From CBDAQR01 sp965199055 (GTDB taxonomy: Bacteria; Pseudomonadota; Gammaproteobacteria; Pseudomonadales; Halieaceae), in the NCBI GenBank assembly GCA_965199055.1, contig CBDAQR010000003.1:1178001-1242000 (forward strand): DNA of 64,000 nucleotides. Direction: 5' to 3'. Position 1 is the first letter of the stretch, and each line of letters starts with the position of its first letter. Shown in pieces: positions 62,342 to 64,000 of this stretch. The position numbers and the translations under genes were made by a program. The notes under the pieces were generated by a model, which was given only the letters and a program-made list of their open reading frames with translations, ran no database searches and was not told where the DNA came from.

Positions 62342-63331
62342 ATGGTATCGATAAAGGATGTCGCCAGCCTTGCGGGCGTGTCCACTGCCACCGTTTCCAG
62401 GGCCCTGTCACAACCCGACAAGGTGTCTCAGACTACGCGTGACAAGGTGATGGCCGCTGTCGAGCAGTCGGGCTACCAACCCAACACAGCCGCCCGCCAG
62501 TTTCGAACCCAGAAAACCGAAACCGTGCTGGTGCTGGTACCCGATATCGGCAATCCCTTCTTTTCCAACATTATCCAGGGCATTGAATCTGAGGCTCTGG
62601 CCGCGGGCTATCGCGTGGTACTGGGTGAGACCAACCCGGACCTCAGCGCGGCAGGCACCTATGCCGGCTATATGCAACAACAACATGCAGACGGCGTCAT
62701 TCTGCTGGGCGCGGAGGGCGCAGAGCGCTTTGTCGATACGCCCGGCAGCAAGCCGGTTGTGATGGCCTGCGAATACCTGGCGGACTCATCGCTGCCGCAT
62801 GTCCGCATCGACAACGTCACTGCGGCGGCAGACGCGGTGAGCTATCTGATCGAGCTGGGACACAAACGCATTGCCTATATCGATGGACCCGTTCACAACC
62901 CTATCAGCCAAGACCGATTGGAGGGTTATCAGATTGCTTTGCAGCGAGCGGGGATCGAAGTCGACAAAAGCCTTTTGTCGCGAGGTGATTTCTCACCGGC
63001 GTCGGGTCATCAAGCCGCATTGTCGCTACTCGGCTCTGATAACCCCCCTACCGCGATCTTTGCCATTAGCGACCCCATGGCCATTGGCGCCATGAGGGCC
63101 GCTAGTGAAATGGGTATCAATATTCCCGGGGACTTATCCTTGATGGGTTTTGACGATATCCGCTTTGCGGGCTTTATGACGCCAGCGCTCACCACGATCA
63201 ACCAACCGCGCCGTCAATTAGGTGCCACCGCGATGAAAATGCTTCTAGCCCGACTTAGCGATGAGAGCACCCCACTGGAGATGGTTCTAGAACACCGTCT
63301 GGTCGTGCGCGAATCGACCGCGCGCCTCTAA
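62342..63331 (+). CDS. LacI/GalR-family regulator
   Basis: A 329-residue LacI-family regulator. The N-terminal HTH is I-K-D-V-A-S-L-A-G-V-S-T-A-T-V-S-R-A-L-S (4-23) followed by the hinge helix region (N-T-A-A-R-Q-F-R-T). The periplasmic-binding-protein-like effector domain has V-L-V-P-D-I-G-N-P-F-F, D-G-V-I-L-L-G, H-K-R-I-A-Y-I-D-G and G-F-D-D-I-R-F-A. It probably senses a sugar derivative and binds the two AATGTAATCGATTACATT sites (54881, 62293). Those sites tie it to the Gfo/Idh-isomerase-MFS operon 7.4 kb away and to itself and the sulfatase directly downstream. Confidence 0.92.
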   Translation: MVSIKDVASLAGVSTATVSRALSQPDKVSQTTRDKVMAAVEQSGYQPNTAARQFRTQKTETVLVLVPDIGNPFFSNIIQGIESEALAAGYRVVLGETNPDLSAAGTYAGYMQQQHADGVILLGAEGAERFVDTPGSKPVVMACEYLADSSLPHVRIDNVTAAADAVSYLIELGHKRIAYIDGPVHNPISQDRLEGYQIALQRAGIEVDKSLLSRGDFSPASGHQAALSLLGSDNPPTAIFAISDPMAIGAMRAASEMGINIPGDLSLMGFDDIRFAGFMTPALTTINQPRRQLGATAMKMLLARLSDESTPLEMVLEHRLVVRESTARL

Positions 63332-63346
63332 ACAGGAACAAACGAT

Positions 63347-64000
63347 ATGCGACTATTGAAGCTCCTTGCCCTGGGTATTGGCTCGCTGACCCTGGCAGCC
63401 TTAACGCTGCTACTGCTATGGGCTGGGATCAAAATCGCTAGCCACGGTCAGTTGGACAATCCGGTTGCTCTCGCCCATAAGCAAGCGTACCTCGAAGACA
63501 TCGCCAAACAGCCCACACCTGCCGACGCTCCCAATATCGTTTTCATTCTTTTTGATGACCTCGGCTACGGCGACCTGGGTTTCACCGGTAGCCAGGCGAT
63601 CGCCACGCCCAGCATTGATGCACTGGCAGCAAGCGGCGTGGTCCTGAATAATTTTTATTCGCCAGCACCTGTCTGCACACCGGCAAGAGCCGGATTCCTG
63701 ACCGGGCGCCTGCCTTTAAGAGCTGGCATGCCCAGTGTCGTGTTCCCTACCGGCCACCCGATTGCGACCGCAATGAAACTCAGTGACGTGAACAAGCGAT
63801 TCCCGCCCGAGGAAATCACCCTGGCCGACGTGCTGGGCGCCAGTGGCTATGCGACCGGCATGGTCGGTAAGTGGCACCTCGGCGATCGCTCGCCATCGCT
63901 GCCCAACGACATGGGCTTCGATAAATTTTTTGGTGCGCTGTATAGCAATGACATGACGCCTTTTGCCCTCTACCGAGACACAGAGATAGCAATCGAGGCA
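63347..64000 (+). CDS. Sulfatase, 3' end outside window
   Basis: N-terminal 218 residues of a type I sulfatase continuing past the window. One membrane or uncleaved signal segment (8-30) anchors it to the inner membrane facing the periplasm. Asp70-Asp71 (F-D-D-L-G-Y-G-D-L-G) and Cys110 in C-T-P-A-R form the active site; G-K-W-H-L-G follows. It is closer to classical arylsulfatase/N-acetylgalactosamine-sulfatase types than the other three sulfatases here. It begins 15 nt after the LacI gene (ACAGGA ribosome site) and is likely co-transcribed with it, suggesting that a sulfated sugar is the substrate of this locus (inference). Confidence 0.9.
   Translation, partial: MRLLKLLALGIGSLTLAALTLLLLWAGIKIASHGQLDNPVALAHKQAYLEDIAKQPTPADAPNIVFILFDDLGYGDLGFTGSQAIATPSIDALAASGVVLNNFYSPAPVCTPARAGFLTGRLPLRAGMPSVVFPTGHPIATAMKLSDVNKRFPPEEITLADVLGASGYATGMVGKWHLGDRSPSLPNDMGFDKFFGALYSNDMTPFALYRDTEIAIEA

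Noticed and set aside
1..64000. CRISPR arrays, tRNA or rRNA genes
   Set aside because: No regularly spaced repeats and no tRNA- or rRNA-like stretches were noticed by reading. A dedicated scan could not be run.
1..64000. Antiphage defence or prophage island
   Set aside because: No restriction, BREX, toxin-antitoxin, integrase or phage structural genes were recognised; the only mobile genes are the IS3 and IS110 elements.

Overview
The window reads as chromosomal DNA of a heterotrophic, probably marine gammaproteobacterium. The signs are a Proteobacteria-type homodimeric pyruvate dehydrogenase E1, OxyR, YaeQ, class I DAHP synthase, TonB-dependent receptors and at least four sulfatases. A Halieaceae/Spongiibacteraceae-like origin is my inference and cannot be proven here. 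No rRNA, tRNA or CRISPR was seen. Genes are packed tightly and no intergenic gap exceeds about 250 bp.

Region 1 (1-19700) is a catabolic island and the most interesting part. A leftward operon holds a TonB-dependent receptor, an SDR, a SnoaL-like protein and a sulfatase cut by the window edge. Facing it is an amidase (with an in-frame stop), a second SnoaL-like protein and a UbiD-family decarboxylase. Then come a GntR/FCD regulator and a rightward operon for a type II DMSO-reductase-family molybdoenzyme of the ethylbenzene / steroid C25 dehydrogenase type: alpha, beta, TorD-like chaperone, heme-b gamma. That operon continues into an Mrp/NBP35-type ATPase and a 610-residue propeller-like protein. 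A DUF3179 membrane protein and a convergent carotenoid-cleavage-type oxygenase follow. Palindromic TTATAA-centred boxes recur in the promoter regions of this island and may be the GntR operator. The beta subunit is broken by two deletions.

Region 2 (19600-28230) is a sulfatase cluster. It has a TetR gene with three tandem operator-like repeats, a sulfatase destroyed by a 1-nt deletion and an IS3 insertion with loss of flanking DNA, two DUF3313 proteins, an outer-membrane beta-barrel protein, an intact sulfatase and a divergent AraC regulator.

Region 3 (28300-48400) is mostly housekeeping and signalling. It holds DAHP synthase, DUF481, DUF1214, an OxyR/rubrerythrin/CCG-oxidoreductase/DUF3501 peroxide module, a second TonB receptor with Met-rich loops, a degenerate GGDEF protein, a GDPD lipoprotein, DUF1761, an epimerase, YaeQ, an SDR, an HD-GYP protein with an in-frame stop, and aceE.

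Region 4 (48370-64000) starts with an IS110-family element that truncates an Lrp-type gene on one side and a quinone-oxidoreductase gene on the other. A sugar-type catabolic locus follows (MFS, sugar-phosphate isomerases, Gfo/Idh dehydrogenase, ThuA-like protein, LacI regulator). Two copies of a long perfect palindrome mark the likely LacI sites. An apparently fused lipoprotein/copper-monooxygenase-like gene, an SDR, an Old Yellow Enzyme-type reductase and the start of another sulfatase complete the window.

A cross-cutting feature is the number of broken genes (at least seven). Either real gene decay by small deletions and IS activity is under way, or the assembly carries errors. Reads would decide.
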